This document shows positions 18,806 through 27,485 of a stretch of DNA of 64,000 nucleotides, piece after piece. Under the pieces are notes generated by a model. That model was not told the origin of the DNA. It saw nothing but the letters and a program-made list of their open reading frames with translations, and ran no database searches. The number at the start of each line of letters is the position of its first letter. Within the stretch, counting starts at the first letter, position 1. A program made the position numbers and the translations under genes. The DNA is from Acinetobacter sp. WCHA55. GTDB taxonomy: Bacteria; Pseudomonadota; Gammaproteobacteria; Pseudomonadales; Moraxellaceae. The stretch is from the NCBI RefSeq assembly GCF_002165305.2, contig NZ_CP032286.1, positions 1,364,001-1,428,000 of the forward strand, given 5' to 3'.

Positions 18806-21037
18806 ATGGCTGGTGGAAAGTCAACCATCATTTACACACTGACCGACGAGGCGCCATTACTAGCGACTTATTCGCTACTGCCGATCATTGAGACCTTTAC
18901 TAAACCTGCTGGTGTAGAGATCGTTAAAACTGATATCTCTGTTGCCGCACGTGTTCTCGCAGAATTCTCTGAATACCTAAAAGAAGAGCAAAAAGTCCCA
19001 GACAATCTTGCAGAACTAGGTCGTCTTACCCAAGATCCGGATACTAATATCATCAAACTCCCGAATATTAGTGCCTCTGTTGCTCAGTTAACAGCATGTA
19101 TCAAAGAGCTTCAATCAAAAGGCTACGCGATTCCTGACTATCCTGAAAACCCGACCACTGAAGACGAAAAAGCGCTTAAAGCACGCTATGGCAAATGTCT
19201 TGGTTCAGCTGTAAACCCTGTATTGCGTGAAGGTAACTCTGACCGTCGTGCACCAGCTGCAGTGAAAAACTATGCGAAAAAACACCCGCACTCTATGAGC
19301 GAGTGGAAGCAATGGTCTCAAACTCACGTTTCTCATATGGATGAAGGTGACTTCTACCACGGTGAAAAATCGATGACTTTAGACCGTGCACGTAATGTGA
19401 AAATGGAACTCATCACCAAGTCTGGTGAAACGATTGTTCTGAAGCCAAAAGTTGCACTTCAAGACGGCGAAATCATCGACTCAATGTTCATGAGCAAGAA
19501 AGCGCTTTGCGATTTCTATGAAAAAGAACTTGATGATTGTAAAGAAGCGGGCATTTTGTTCTCTTTACACGTGAAAGCAACCATGATGAAAGTTTCACAC
19601 CCGATCGTTTTCGGCCACTGTGTGAAAATTTACTACAAAGATGCTTTTGAAAAACACGGTAAATTGTTCGATGAGCTAGGCATTAACGTAAACAACGGTA
19701 TGGCTGGTCTTTACGATAAGATCGCAACTTTACCGACATCTTTACGTGAAGAAATCATTGAAGACTTACATGCTTGCCAAGAACACCGTCCTGCACTTGC
19801 AATGGTTGATTCGGCGAAAGGCATCACAAACTTCCATTCACCAAACGACGTAATTGTAGATGCTTCAATGCCTGCAATGATTCGTGGTGGCGGTAAAATG
19901 TGGGGTGCTGACGGCAAACCTTATGACTGTAAAGCAGTAATGCCTGAGTCAACTTTTGCGCGTATCTACCAAGAAATGATCAATTTCTGTAAGTGGAATG
20001 GTAACTTTGACCCTAAAACAATGGGTACTGTACCAAACGTAGGCTTAATGGCTCAAAAAGCAGAAGAATACGGTTCACACGACAAAACTTTCGAAATTCC
20101 TGAAGCGGGTGTTGCAAACATCACTGACTTGGAAACTGGCGAAGTGTTAATGACTCAAAATGTTGAGGAAGGCGACATCTGGCGTATGTGTCAGGTGAAA
20201 GATGCGCCGATTCAAGATTGGGTAAAACTTGCAGTAAACCGTGCTCGTAACTCTGGTATGCCAGCAATCTTCTGGTTAGACCCATACCGTCCGCACGAAA
20301 ATGAAGTGATCAAGAAAGTACAAAAATACTTGAAAGACCACGACACGGCTGGTTTAGACATTCAGATCATGTCTCAAGTACGTGCAATGCGTTATACACT
20401 TGAGCGTGTAGCGCGTGGCCTAGATACGATTTCTGTAACGGGTAACATCCTACGTGACTACCTGACTGACTTATTCCCAATTATGGAATTGGGTACTTCA
20501 GCGAAAATGTTGTCTATCGTTCCGTTAATGGCGGGCGGTGGTATGTACGAAACTGGTGCGGGTGGTTCAGCGCCTAAACACGTACAACAGCTTGTTGAAG
20601 AAAACCACTTACGTTGGGATTCTTTAGGTGAATTCTTGGCACTTGCTGTTTCTTTAGAAGAGCTAGGCATTAAAGAAGATAACGCTCAGGCGAAACTTCT
20701 TGCGAAAACTTTAGATCAAGCAACTGGTCAGTTACTTGATAATGACAAATCTCCATCACGTCGTACTGGCGAGTTAGATAACCGTGGTAGCCACTTCTAC
20801 TTAGCGAAGTTCTGGGCTGAAGCGTTAGTAGCTCAAGACGAAGATGCTGACTTGAAAGCAAAGTTCGCTCCTCTTGCAAAAGCGCTTGCTGAAAATGAAG
20901 ATAAGATTGTTGCTGAACTTGCTCAAGTTCAGGGTCAAGCTGCGGATATCGGTGGTTACTATGCTGTGGATACAGCTAAAGTAAATGCTGTAATGCGTCC
21001 AAGTGCTACACTTAACGCTGCACTTGAAACTGTTTAA
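18806..21037 (+). CDS. icd: Monomeric NADP-dependent isocitrate dehydrogenase
   Basis: Oxidatively decarboxylates isocitrate to 2-oxoglutarate in the TCA cycle. The 743-residue length and start ([20 protein letters not shown]) are those of the monomeric IDH-II family, unrelated in sequence to the dimeric enzyme. AAGGGG lies just before the ATG. It has C-ending, highly expressed-gene codon choice and its own terminator. Confidence 0.96.
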   Translation: MAGGKSTIIYTLTDEAPLLATYSLLPIIETFTKPAGVEIVKTDISVAARVLAEFSEYLKEEQKVPDNLAELGRLTQDPDTNIIKLPNISASVAQLTACIKELQSKGYAIPDYPENPTTEDEKALKARYGKCLGSAVNPVLREGNSDRRAPAAVKNYAKKHPHSMSEWKQWSQTHVSHMDEGDFYHGEKSMTLDRARNVKMELITKSGETIVLKPKVALQDGEIIDSMFMSKKALCDFYEKELDDCKEAGILFSLHVKATMMKVSHPIVFGHCVKIYYKDAFEKHGKLFDELGINVNNGMAGLYDKIATLPTSLREEIIEDLHACQEHRPALAMVDSAKGITNFHSPNDVIVDASMPAMIRGGGKMWGADGKPYDCKAVMPESTFARIYQEMINFCKWNGNFDPKTMGTVPNVGLMAQKAEEYGSHDKTFEIPEAGVANITDLETGEVLMTQNVEEGDIWRMCQVKDAPIQDWVKLAVNRARNSGMPAIFWLDPYRPHENEVIKKVQKYLKDHDTAGLDIQIMSQVRAMRYTLERVARGLDTISVTGNILRDYLTDLFPIMELGTSAKMLSIVPLMAGGGMYETGAGGSAPKHVQQLVEENHLRWDSLGEFLALAVSLEELGIKEDNAQAKLLAKTLDQATGQLLDNDKSPSRRTGELDNRGSHFYLAKFWAEALVAQDEDADLKAKFAPLAKALAENEDKIVAELAQVQGQAADIGGYYAVDTAKVNAVMRPSATLNAALETV

Positions 21038-21070
21038 GTTTAGCAAAATCGGCTATTAGTCGATGATGTG

Positions 21071-21101
21071 AAAAAGCCGATGCAAATGTGTCGGCTTTTT
21101 T
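21071..21101 (+). terminator. Terminator of icd
   Basis: AAAAAGCCGA (21071-21080) pairs with TCGGCTTTTT (21091-21100). Confidence 0.9.
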
Positions 21102-21132
21102 ATATTTACAAATATTTGAACTGGCTAAAAAT

Positions 21133-21906
21133 ATGAATAAGAAAAATTTGAATTGGGCTATAGCCATTACAGTAATTTGGTTGGGAGTAATTGGTTCAAC
21201 TTGGTTATTTGGAAGTTTGAAATCACCGAAGTCATTAAATGAATTAGGAGATTTTCTTGCAGGAATATTTGCACCAATTGCTTTCTTTTGGCTGATTTTG
21301 GGTTATATCCAGCAAGGTAAGCAGTTAGATCAGAATACGAAAGCCTTAGAACAACAAGAAAGAGCACTGCAACTTCAGATTGAAGAAATGAAAAATGGAA
21401 TAGAACAGCAAGTTGAGTTGGTTCAATTACAGCGTCAACAATTAGATGAACAACATAAAATGCTTGAGCCTAAATTTATTATTTCTCAATCTAGAGTGAA
21501 TTCACCAGTATATGAAAATAATACAGATGAAAATGCAAAAACTTTTGAGAAAATTGTGCTAATCGCTATATCGCTAACTATAGAGAATCTTGGAGGTGAT
21601 GCTTTTAATCTGGAGGTAATTCATCCTCAGAATAAGCAAAGATTAATTAAGCTTACAAGTTTGTTGTCTTTATCATCAAAAGATTTACGATTAGAACTAA
21701 CGCATTTTCAAATTGATGAGCTGAATGAAAGAAAAGAATTAGAAGATGTTTTAGATTTTTCTTATGAGTGTAAAAATGGTCGATTGATTAAATATAAATT
21801 ATTTTTACAACTATATCAGACTAAATATCCTTTTTACGGTGTTAATTTATTTTTGAGTAAAAATGATTTGTCAGATGGTAAAGTAGTAGATGAATCTTAT
21901 AATTAA
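21133..21906 (+). CDS. Membrane protein with coiled coil, unknown function
   Basis: A 257-residue protein. Two hydrophobic segments at about residues 8-26 and 38-58 are followed by a glutamine-rich coiled coil (about 62-118) and a C-terminal soluble domain. I use ATG 21133, because the earlier in-frame ATG at 21088 lies inside the icd terminator. Base composition is clearly more AT-rich than icd or the neighbouring rluE-like gene, suggesting acquisition. It sits alone between two terminators. Confidence 0.75.
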   Translation: MNKKNLNWAIAITVIWLGVIGSTWLFGSLKSPKSLNELGDFLAGIFAPIAFFWLILGYIQQGKQLDQNTKALEQQERALQLQIEEMKNGIEQQVELVQLQRQQLDEQHKMLEPKFIISQSRVNSPVYENNTDENAKTFEKIVLIAISLTIENLGGDAFNLEVIHPQNKQRLIKLTSLLSLSSKDLRLELTHFQIDELNERKELEDVLDFSYECKNGRLIKYKLFLQLYQTKYPFYGVNLFLSKNDLSDGKVVDESYN

Positions 21907-21908
21907 AA

Positions 21909-21930
21909 AAAGCCCACTTACGTGGGCTTT
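21909..21930. terminator. Bidirectional terminator
   Basis: AAAGCCCAC and GTGGGCTTT around a TTAC loop. On the minus strand it is followed by a long T run and ends the rluE-like gene. Confidence 0.85.
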
Positions 21931-21944
21931 AAAACGATCTAATC

Positions 21945-22733
21945 TTAACGACCACTACGTCCACGACCACGTGGTGCTTTAGTGTTAGGACGAGTTGTAC
22001 CATTGGTCTTACGACGTGGTTTCTCACTTTCATCCATTTGCCAAATACGCTTCGTACCTGACTTTTTCACAGAACCATCTTTGTTCTTACGAACCATAGG
22101 CTTACCACCTGTACCACCCGGTTTTTTCACATAAGAGCGTGAACGGTAAGGTTCTTCAGCAGGAATGTTTTGAAAGTCAGGGTATAAAAGTGGCTCGATT
22201 TCTTTGGTTTCGCCTGGTTGTAAACCCATTTGAACCAAATCAATTGCACCAATTTTAGTACGAATTAAACGTAAAGTAGGAAAACCTACGGCAGCAGTCA
22301 TACGACGTACTTGGCGGTTACGGCCTTCACAAATTGAAATTTCAACCCAAGAAGTTGGCACAGATGCACGGAAACGTACAGGAGGGTCACGTTCCCATAA
22401 CCATTCAGGTTGTTCAACTTTAGATGCTTCAGCAGGTAAAGTCATACCATCTTTAAGTTCCACACCTTTACGCAACTGCTCAAGGGCTTCTTCAGTGACA
22501 TCACCATCGACCTGAACCAAATACGTTTTAAATTTTTTATTGGCAGGGTTGGTGATGTATTGGTTTAAACCACCGTGGTCAGTTAAAAAAACTAAGCCTT
22601 CAGAGTCCATATCGAGACGACCTGCTAAACGCAAACTTGGATCATCTACAAAGTCAGACATTGTCATATGCGCTTCGTCTTTACGAAACTGAGAGAGAAC
22701 GTCATAGGGCTTATTCAAGATGACGATTTTCAT
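21945..22733 (-). CDS. rluE: RluE-like rRNA pseudouridine synthase
   Basis: Converts a uridine of 23S rRNA (U2457 in E. coli for RluE) to pseudouridine. The catalytic aspartate motif is GRLDMDSEGL near residues 38-47, and the later EGRNRQVRRM motif is typical of the RsuA/RluE branch. No N-terminal S4 domain is present, which fits RluE. The C-terminal ~60 residues are a basic, disordered extension ending in RGRGRSGR. It marks the chromosomal side of the prophage junction. Confidence 0.88.
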   Translation of the reverse strand: MKIVILNKPYDVLSQFRKDEAHMTMSDFVDDPSLRLAGRLDMDSEGLVFLTDHGGLNQYITNPANKKFKTYLVQVDGDVTEEALEQLRKGVELKDGMTLPAEASKVEQPEWLWERDPPVRFRASVPTSWVEISICEGRNRQVRRMTAAVGFPTLRLIRTKIGAIDLVQMGLQPGETKEIEPLLYPDFQNIPAEEPYRSRSYVKKPGGTGGKPMVRKNKDGSVKKSGTKRIWQMDESEKPRRKTNGTTRPNTKAPRGRGRSGR

Positions 22734-22835
22734 TGTAACCTACTAAAATATATCAATTAATTCTGATGTGGTTTCCTAATTACCCGTTTAAGTACCCGTT
22801 TTGGGAGAGATAGGGTTAAAATTAGGAATAAAAAT
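22734..22835. other. Chromosome-prophage junction region
   Basis: About 100 bases between the rluE-like start and the terminator of the left phage operon. It contains a direct repeat, two copies of ACCCGTTT about 13 bases apart near 22780-22800, that could belong to an attachment site. The matching right-hand copy was not seen. Confidence 0.35.
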
Positions 22836-22852
22836 GCCCACTAAGTGTGGGC
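22836..22852 (-). terminator. Terminator of the leftward phage operon
   Basis: GCCCAC (22836-22841) and GTGGGC (22847-22852). On the minus strand it is followed by ATTTTTATT. It overlaps the stop codon of the AlpA-like gene. Confidence 0.8.
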
Positions 22853-23047
22853 TACTATATCAGATTTAGGCTTGTGCTCCTCAACTTTATTCTTAACGTA
22901 GGAGGAATACCAGAAAACATCCTTTTCAGAGAGTCTAACTGGTTGCTGAATATCCCCAGCATTAATCATGTTGTAGAACTTATCTTTTCCGATAGCTAAT
23001 AATTGCATAAATTCCTTAGCTCGAATTCTGCGATCAATTTCAATCAT
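22841..23047 (-). CDS. AlpA-like regulator/excisionase
   Basis: A 68-residue winged-helix-type DNA-binding protein; RIRAKEFMQLLAIGKDKFYNMI resembles the MerR/AlpA helix-turn-helix. A perfect AAGGAGG lies before the ATG. As the most distal gene of the leftward operon, next to the phage end, it is best read as an excisionase or recombination directionality factor, although the integrase is missing. Confidence 0.72.
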   Translation of the reverse strand: MIEIDRRIRAKEFMQLLAIGKDKFYNMINAGDIQQPVRLSEKDVFWYSSYVKNKVEEHKPKSDIVAHT

Positions 23048-23232
23048 ATCGCCTCCTTAAAGTTCGTTGAAACTGAGTTTGGTATTTCGTCTTGATATCC
23101 AAAATGAACAAGACTGTGATAAATGGCAGAGGCTTGCTCCGCCGTGAATGTTTTGGTAGTACCTGACTGGCCTATGACAAATGGTGCAAATTCTTCGGCA
23201 AGGTCTTGGGCGATGTGTTGGAGGTTAGTCAT
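23044..23232 (-). CDS. Small phage protein
   Basis: 62 residues, acidic, no recognised motif. It overlaps the AlpA-like gene by 4 bp and the methyltransferase gene by 8 bp, so it is part of a translationally coupled operon. Confidence 0.6.
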   Translation of the reverse strand: MTNLQHIAQDLAEEFAPFVIGQSGTTKTFTAEQASAIYHSLVHFGYQDEIPNSVSTNFKEAI

Positions 23233-23707
23233 AAGCCAGCTCCATTTTCATAAAAGTAATCCAATGTGTATTCGCACGCTTTCCACTAATGTGCCCAAAT
23301 ACTGGCCTCTGATCAGTTAAAGCTAGAATCTCACTGACTTTAATTTGCGTTTCATTCCACTTGAAAATAAGCACACCGCCGTTGGCCAACACGCGAAAAC
23401 ATTCCTCAAATCCTTTTTGAATATCTTCCCGCCAATTTTCTTGAAGTTTTCCATACTTCAAAGCAAGCCAGCTTTCTTTTCCTGCTTTAATCAAATGCGG
23501 TGGATCAAATACAACTAAATTGAATTGCCCATCTTTGAATGGCATTGCTCGAAAGTCCATTTCAATATCAGGTGTTACATCAAGAGATCGACCATCACAT
23601 AAAATGTGCTTTTCTGTACGAATATCTCCGAATACGACATTTGGATTTGTACGATCGAAATGCATCATGCGAGAACCACAGCAAGGATCAAGAATTTTTG
23701 CTGTCAT
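23225..23707 (-). CDS. Phage class I SAM-dependent methyltransferase
   Basis: A 160-residue protein. An N-terminal ILDPCCGSRMMHFD segment forms the SAM-binding loop, and VVFDPPHL is a DPPx catalytic motif of the kind used for N-methylation of adenine or cytosine in DNA, or of proteins. No target-recognition domain is visible. ATG 23707 with GGAGA upstream is preferred to an in-frame TTG at 23722. It could protect phage DNA from restriction. Confidence 0.75.
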   Translation of the reverse strand: MTAKILDPCCGSRMMHFDRTNPNVVFGDIRTEKHILCDGRSLDVTPDIEMDFRAMPFKDGQFNLVVFDPPHLIKAGKESWLALKYGKLQENWREDIQKGFEECFRVLANGGVLIFKWNETQIKVSEILALTDQRPVFGHISGKRANTHWITFMKMELAYD

Positions 23708-23853
23708 TTTCTGTCTCTCCAAGTCGCTTCTTTAAACTTCGCATCAGTGACTAATTCTTCAATTTCACCAGCACCAGTATTTTTAAAAATGTGTGTCATC
23801 TTCGCCCCGAACACGGTAAGTGTCCGGGTAATAGAAGAGTAGGTGTAGCTCAT
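23704..23853 (-). CDS. 49-residue phage protein
   Basis: Starts at ATG 23853 with GGGAG upstream and ends at a TGA overlapping the methyltransferase ATG. ATGA overlaps occur at both ends, so it fits the operon. The sequence MSYTYSSITRTLTVFGAKMT has no recognised motif. Confidence 0.6.
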   Translation of the reverse strand: MSYTYSSITRTLTVFGAKMTHIFKNTGAGEIEELVTDAKFKEATWRDRK

Positions 23854-25037
23854 AGAGGTGCTCCCACTGGACCAGCCCCATTTTTCAACTCAAAGCGACG
23901 TCGCTTTACATAGTCCATTAGCTTGGATTGGATATCAGGATGGCGATTGAATACTTCTACCTCCAAACACTCCAACTCATTTAAATCTTTGGCATTTTGG
24001 ATTTGCACCATCAATGAAGGTGGTTGTGTTTCAGTGGTTGTAAATGCACTGAGATCCTTCAAACGGTTGTGAATAGCGTTTAGCAGCGGCTTGCGTTGTT
24101 CTTCCGTCCATTCACTGGTGTATTTAATAAGCGCATTTGCTTCTGCCGGTGTTTGGGAATTCGAGGCACGTTCAAGTAAGTCGTTTAAAAGTGTTATGTG
24201 ATTTTCATCTGCTTGTACTTGTTCATTAACACCCTTAATCAGATCCTCTGCATCTTGTTGCAGTTGCTTAAGTGCTTCTACAGATAAGTCTTCAGTTTCA
24301 GCTTTTGGCGTATATTGCTCTGGATCTAACTCAATCAACTTAGCTTCAACCAGTTCAAATAAATGCTGAACATGTTCTCGTTCAAGATAGCCATTTGCAG
24401 AGAATGAGTAGCGCAGTGATAAAACAGATTCAACTTTTATGCATTCATTGATCTGAGTAGTGAATGACTCAATAATTTTCGCTGGATCAGTTTCAATTTC
24501 ATCAACCGAAACTTCATCTAGCTTTTCACTTGAAACTTGAGCTAGTTCAACTTGTTCTTTTGGCTCCTCTCTCTTTTTACGAGGAGCTTTTTTAGGTTTG
24601 TCAGTTGGTTTCATGAATGTGTGAAAATCAACGACCTTTACAACCAACTCGTTTTCAATACCTAGTAAACTTTGAAAGGCTTTTGCTTGCAATTCAGCAT
24701 TGGTTAGATCTCGTTGCACAGAACCATTTTTTACCGCTAACACCAGTTCTTCGTATTCAGTAATAAACTGACCTTTGACAATGCTGCCAGTATTCCCAAT
24801 TAGAAATATGTCTTGTCCCTCTTCCAACTCATCGAGCGAGTAAGGTTTCAAGAAGGTAAAACCATTAATTGTGAGTTCATCAATCTTGATGCAAAACTCA
24901 TAACCTGGTTTAGCAAAAACAGTGGCAGGGAACTGGTCCAAATCATCAAATTCAATGAGCTCGCCCGCAACACGGCACATGATATTTCGCCCAGCCATCA
25001 TTGCTTCAAAAGCTTCGGTACCATTTAAAATGTTCAT
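23850..25037 (-). CDS. Phage protein of unknown function, early left operon
   Basis: A 395-residue acidic protein. The first 140 residues look like a compact beta-rich domain; a lysine-rich linker (KPTDKPKKAPRKKREEP) follows and then a long helical region. It lies between the ERF gene and the methyltransferase, where phages often keep recombination partners, exonucleases or host-nuclease inhibitors. No nuclease motif is recognisable. Confidence 0.7.
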   Translation of the reverse strand: MNILNGTEAFEAMMAGRNIMCRVAGELIEFDDLDQFPATVFAKPGYEFCIKIDELTINGFTFLKPYSLDELEEGQDIFLIGNTGSIVKGQFITEYEELVLAVKNGSVQRDLTNAELQAKAFQSLLGIENELVVKVVDFHTFMKPTDKPKKAPRKKREEPKEQVELAQVSSEKLDEVSVDEIETDPAKIIESFTTQINECIKVESVLSLRYSFSANGYLEREHVQHLFELVEAKLIELDPEQYTPKAETEDLSVEALKQLQQDAEDLIKGVNEQVQADENHITLLNDLLERASNSQTPAEANALIKYTSEWTEEQRKPLLNAIHNRLKDLSAFTTTETQPPSLMVQIQNAKDLNELECLEVEVFNRHPDIQSKLMDYVKRRRFELKNGAGPVGAPL

Positions 25038-25055
25038 ATTCTTATCCTTATAAAT

Positions 25056-25751
25056 TTAGTGGTGTAAAGCTTGCTGTTGGTTTTGATTTGCTGGAGTCCA
25101 ACCCATTTGATCCGCTCTTGCTTGGCAAGCTTTTGAAATGCCGCCAAAGTACTGAGTGCCATTAAAGGTCTCAATCGCCTTATCCAACGTTTCAGGTTTC
25201 TTCGCATGGCGAATGGATTCCAATGCTGCGTTATAACGATCGTGCAAGCTTTGTTGCTGAGCATTGTTATTCTGCGACTGGTTAGCCTGTTGTCTGTTTT
25301 GGCCTTGCTGCTGCGTCCGCTGCTGGTTGTTGGACTGATTCTGATTTTTGCTGCTGTTGTTGACTTGGTTGTGATATTCATCCGAGTCATAGTCTTTAGT
25401 GTCGTCAATCAGGAATAGGCCATTCAAAGCATACTTCCGAGCATATGAACTTGAAGCACCAAAGGTCTGTGCTACATCCATTCCTTTCTTGCTAATTTCC
25501 ACACCTGCATGGGCTTTAACAATGGTCTGTTTGCCGTCTGCTTCAGTAAAAACTACATTGGCAGTGACAATCACGACACCGCCAACCTCAGTCACGTCAT
25601 CGGTGATGACTAGAGTGGCATTGTACTTTTGAAGCAAAGGCTTAACTGCTTCAAGAATGTCTTCGCAGTTTCGATAGCTGTAGTTACCAAAATTATTGCG
25701 TTTGCTCTTTGGCGCTTTTAGTTCAAGTTGAATCTGTTGAAGTGTTGACAT
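25056..25751 (-). CDS. ERF-family single-strand annealing protein
   Basis: A phage recombinase that anneals complementary single strands. From ATG 25751 (AGGGG upstream) it is 231 residues; the ERF core includes FGNYSYRNCEDILEAVKPLL, GVEISKKGMDVAQTFGASSSYARKYAL and LIDDTKDYDSD. A glutamine/asparagine-rich linker covers about residues 135-175. A longer frame to 25922 overlaps the upstream gene and lacks support. Confidence 0.88.
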   Translation of the reverse strand: MSTLQQIQLELKAPKSKRNNFGNYSYRNCEDILEAVKPLLQKYNATLVITDDVTEVGGVVIVTANVVFTEADGKQTIVKAHAGVEISKKGMDVAQTFGASSSYARKYALNGLFLIDDTKDYDSDEYHNQVNNSSKNQNQSNNQQRTQQQGQNRQQANQSQNNNAQQQSLHDRYNAALESIRHAKKPETLDKAIETFNGTQYFGGISKACQARADQMGWTPANQNQQQALHH

Positions 25752-25764
25752 ATCAAATTTCCCC

Positions 25765-26070
25765 TTATGCCCAGAACAGTGAGCCTTTAGCTCGTTTATA
25801 TGATTTTGGATAAGCACGTGTAAGTGACTTCTGAAGACGAACAGCCATGGTTTTTCTTTGTTGGAAAGCGCGTTCACGTTCAAAGTTTTCACGTATCCAA
25901 GATTTAGCTGCATGAACCTCAAGCGTGATTAACTTTTCGGTACCATCCTTGTTGACCACATAGATATGACGGCCTTTCTCAAAGTAAGTTGAGTGACCTA
26001 AACGCATACGGATGTTGCCTTCTTCATCTTGGCTGATGAACTCTGAAAACGTGGTAGTAGAAGTAGTCAT
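25765..26070 (-). CDS. Small phage protein
   Basis: 101 residues with a very basic C-terminus. No known domain recognised. It sits between ERF and a membrane-anchored ORF in the same operon, with a 1-bp overlap upstream. Confidence 0.62.
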   Translation of the reverse strand: MTTSTTTFSEFISQDEEGNIRMRLGHSTYFEKGRHIYVVNKDGTEKLITLEVHAAKSWIRENFERERAFQQRKTMAVRLQKSLTRAYPKSYKRAKGSLFWA

Positions 26071-26498
26071 TAGCCTGCCTCCACTAAACGATGTTTTTCG
26101 ATATAGCCTTTGATGAGGGCATTGAAGTTCTGGTGGTCGATGTGATTTGTGAAGTCGTTGTAAGGATTGCCTAGGGCATCTGAAACGGTTACTTCGTCTA
26201 GGTTGGTTACGTCTACAGCGGTAAATTCACTACCTGGTACGCCGTAGCTGTCTTCAAATGCTTCAACTTCAAAACGTGCTGTCACACGGAAACCATCTAA
26301 ACGAATAACAGCCTCGCCGTGGTTTTCACCAGTCATATGCAATGCAAGGAGTTGATATTCGGATGGGGCTACATTGGCAACTATTGGTTGAGCAGCCTTA
26401 GGTGCAGTTTTAAGACCACAACTAAGTATGCCCATTGTTACAGCAGCTACACCAAGAGATATCTTGATGGTATTGAAAGGGGATAAGGTTTTGTTCAT
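26070..26498 (-). CDS. Phage protein with N-terminal hydrophobic segment
   Basis: 142 residues from ATG 26498, which has GAGAT upstream. Residues about 10-27 are hydrophobic and end GILSCG, which could be a lipobox or a membrane anchor. The rest is acidic. It is the first gene after the repressor-controlled left promoter, a position used in lambda for early host-takeover or anti-repair genes. The function is unknown. Confidence 0.62.
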   Translation of the reverse strand: MNKTLSPFNTIKISLGVAAVTMGILSCGLKTAPKAAQPIVANVAPSEYQLLALHMTGENHGEAVIRLDGFRVTARFEVEAFEDSYGVPGSEFTAVDVTNLDEVTVSDALGNPYNDFTNHIDHQNFNALIKGYIEKHRLVEAG

Positions 26499-26517
26499 AA
26501 TTGATCTCGCAATTTGC

Positions 26518-26555
26518 AAAAGCCCTGATCCCGTCGAAAGTGTCAGGGCTTTTTT
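26518..26555. terminator. Leader hairpin directly downstream of the left promoter
   Basis: AAAAGCCCTGA (26518-26528) pairs with TCAGGGCTTTT (26543-26553). On the minus strand it begins about 12 nt after the predicted start of the left early transcript; on the plus strand it ends in six T residues. It may be an attenuator or an antitermination element. Confidence 0.6.
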
Positions 26556-26571
26556 GTTGTTTACGAGATTA

Positions 26572-26621
26572 AGTTTACCAAAGGAAACTCTATAGTCAAG
26601 TTAAAGTTTACTAAAGGAAAC
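26572..26621 (-). promoter_or_regulatory. Left early promoter with two repressor operators
   Basis: Minus-strand -35 TTGACT (26599-26594), 16-nt spacer and -10 TAAACT (26577-26572). Operators GTTTACCAAAGGAAAC (26573-26588) and GTTTACTAAAGGAAAC (26606-26621) are 33 bp apart; the first covers the -10 and spacer. The second is identical to one at the cI-cro switch, so CI should repress this promoter. Confidence 0.8.
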
Positions 26622-26648
26622 ATTTGATGTAAGAAGGGCAAAATAAAA

Positions 26649-26665
26649 CCTGCCACTTGGGCAGG
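26649..26665 (-). terminator. Terminator of the cI operon
   Basis: CCTGCC/GGCAGG stem. On the minus strand it is followed by TTTTATTTT. It lies just beyond the last gene of the lysogenic operon. Confidence 0.75.
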
Positions 26666-26697
26666 ATATTTTAAAAAATAAAAGTATTATTAGTGTA

Positions 26698-27162
26698 TTA
26701 AGGTAAAAAGCTTTCTAGTTTAGAGAGTAAAGTTATTGATTTCTGAATAATGTCATCTAGTTTTTTCTCTTTATCTGGAAAATCTAAAATCTGCATTGAT
26801 TTATTTTCGATCGGGGTGTCGCTAAAGATTAAATCCTTGTAATCTTCAATTAGGGTATTTATTAAATTTCTATTTATTTCAATTTGTGCTTTGGAATTAT
26901 AAAATTTTCCAGTAGGAAATGTCTTTACATCCAATTGAACTAAGTCAAGAAACATAGAAATCCGAGGGTAAACATCTGCTTTCATAGTTTGATTTGCAAA
27001 TACTTCAATACATACCTTATTGATTTCTTTGATATTATCGGTGATATTTTTCAGAATTCTAAGTTGATTAGTCTCATGATTTTTGTAAAGAAAACTAATC
27101 AAAGCAAATACAAAACCAAAAAAAGCAAATGCTAATTTTGCATCAATTGAATTTAGCATCAT
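26698..27162 (-). CDS. Single-pass membrane protein of the cI operon
   Basis: 154 residues. A transmembrane helix spans about residues 9-26 (KLAFAFFGFVFALISFLYKN), and the remaining ~125 residues are soluble and helical. It overlaps the STAS-like gene by 20 bp and is last in the operon with cI. By analogy with rexB it could be a membrane effector or anchor for the two upstream proteins. There is no sequence similarity to RexB that I can see. Confidence 0.68.
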   Translation of the reverse strand: MMLNSIDAKLAFAFFGFVFALISFLYKNHETNQLRILKNITDNIKEINKVCIEVFANQTMKADVYPRISMFLDLVQLDVKTFPTGKFYNSKAQIEINRNLINTLIEDYKDLIFSDTPIENKSMQILDFPDKEKKLDDIIQKSITLLSKLESFLP

Positions 27163-27475
27163 CTATATACTCAAAAATTCTATCTTTAATTATTTTTCGA
27201 GGACTAATAATCTCAAGAACTTGATGTAATTTTTTTCTATCAAATCCTTCAACTCTAACTAAACCTCCAAAGCTTTCCTCTAAAAAAGATGACCCAGCCA
27301 TTGTTACTAGCGAGAAATCTAAAATCAATTTTTGGCCTGATGTAAGTTTTTTTAAATTTGGTACTAAGACTTCTTCTCTGAATTTTTGGCCAGAATGCTC
27401 GCCGTCAGTATAAAAACGACCAGCCGGACGCGGGTAGAATTGCTCACCAACATTAATTCTGATGTGATTGTCCAT
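27143..27475 (-). CDS. STAS-like DUF4325 protein
   Basis: 110 residues. The segment PAGRFYTDGEHSGQKFREE and the core LILDFSLVTMAGSSFLEESFGG are typical of DUF4325, a STAS-like domain often encoded next to histidine-kinase-type ATPases. ATG 27475 has AAGG upstream; the longer frame to 27547 overlaps the ATPase gene. In sigma-factor switches, STAS proteins are phosphorylated by such ATPases on Ser/Thr, here possibly in MAGSSF. Confidence 0.78.
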   Translation of the reverse strand: MDNHIRINVGEQFYPRPAGRFYTDGEHSGQKFREEVLVPNLKKLTSGQKLILDFSLVTMAGSSFLEESFGGLVRVEGFDRKKLHQVLEIISPRKIIKDRIFEYIDDAKFN

Positions 27476-27485
27476 GATAATAACC

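Noticed and set aside
22836..22852. CRISPR-like or att repeat at the left junction
   Set aside because: It is a simple terminator stem. No CRISPR array was seen anywhere in the window.
25752..25922. Extended N-terminus of the ERF protein
   Set aside because: The ERF core begins just after ATG 25751, which has a ribosome-binding site; the extension overlaps another gene.
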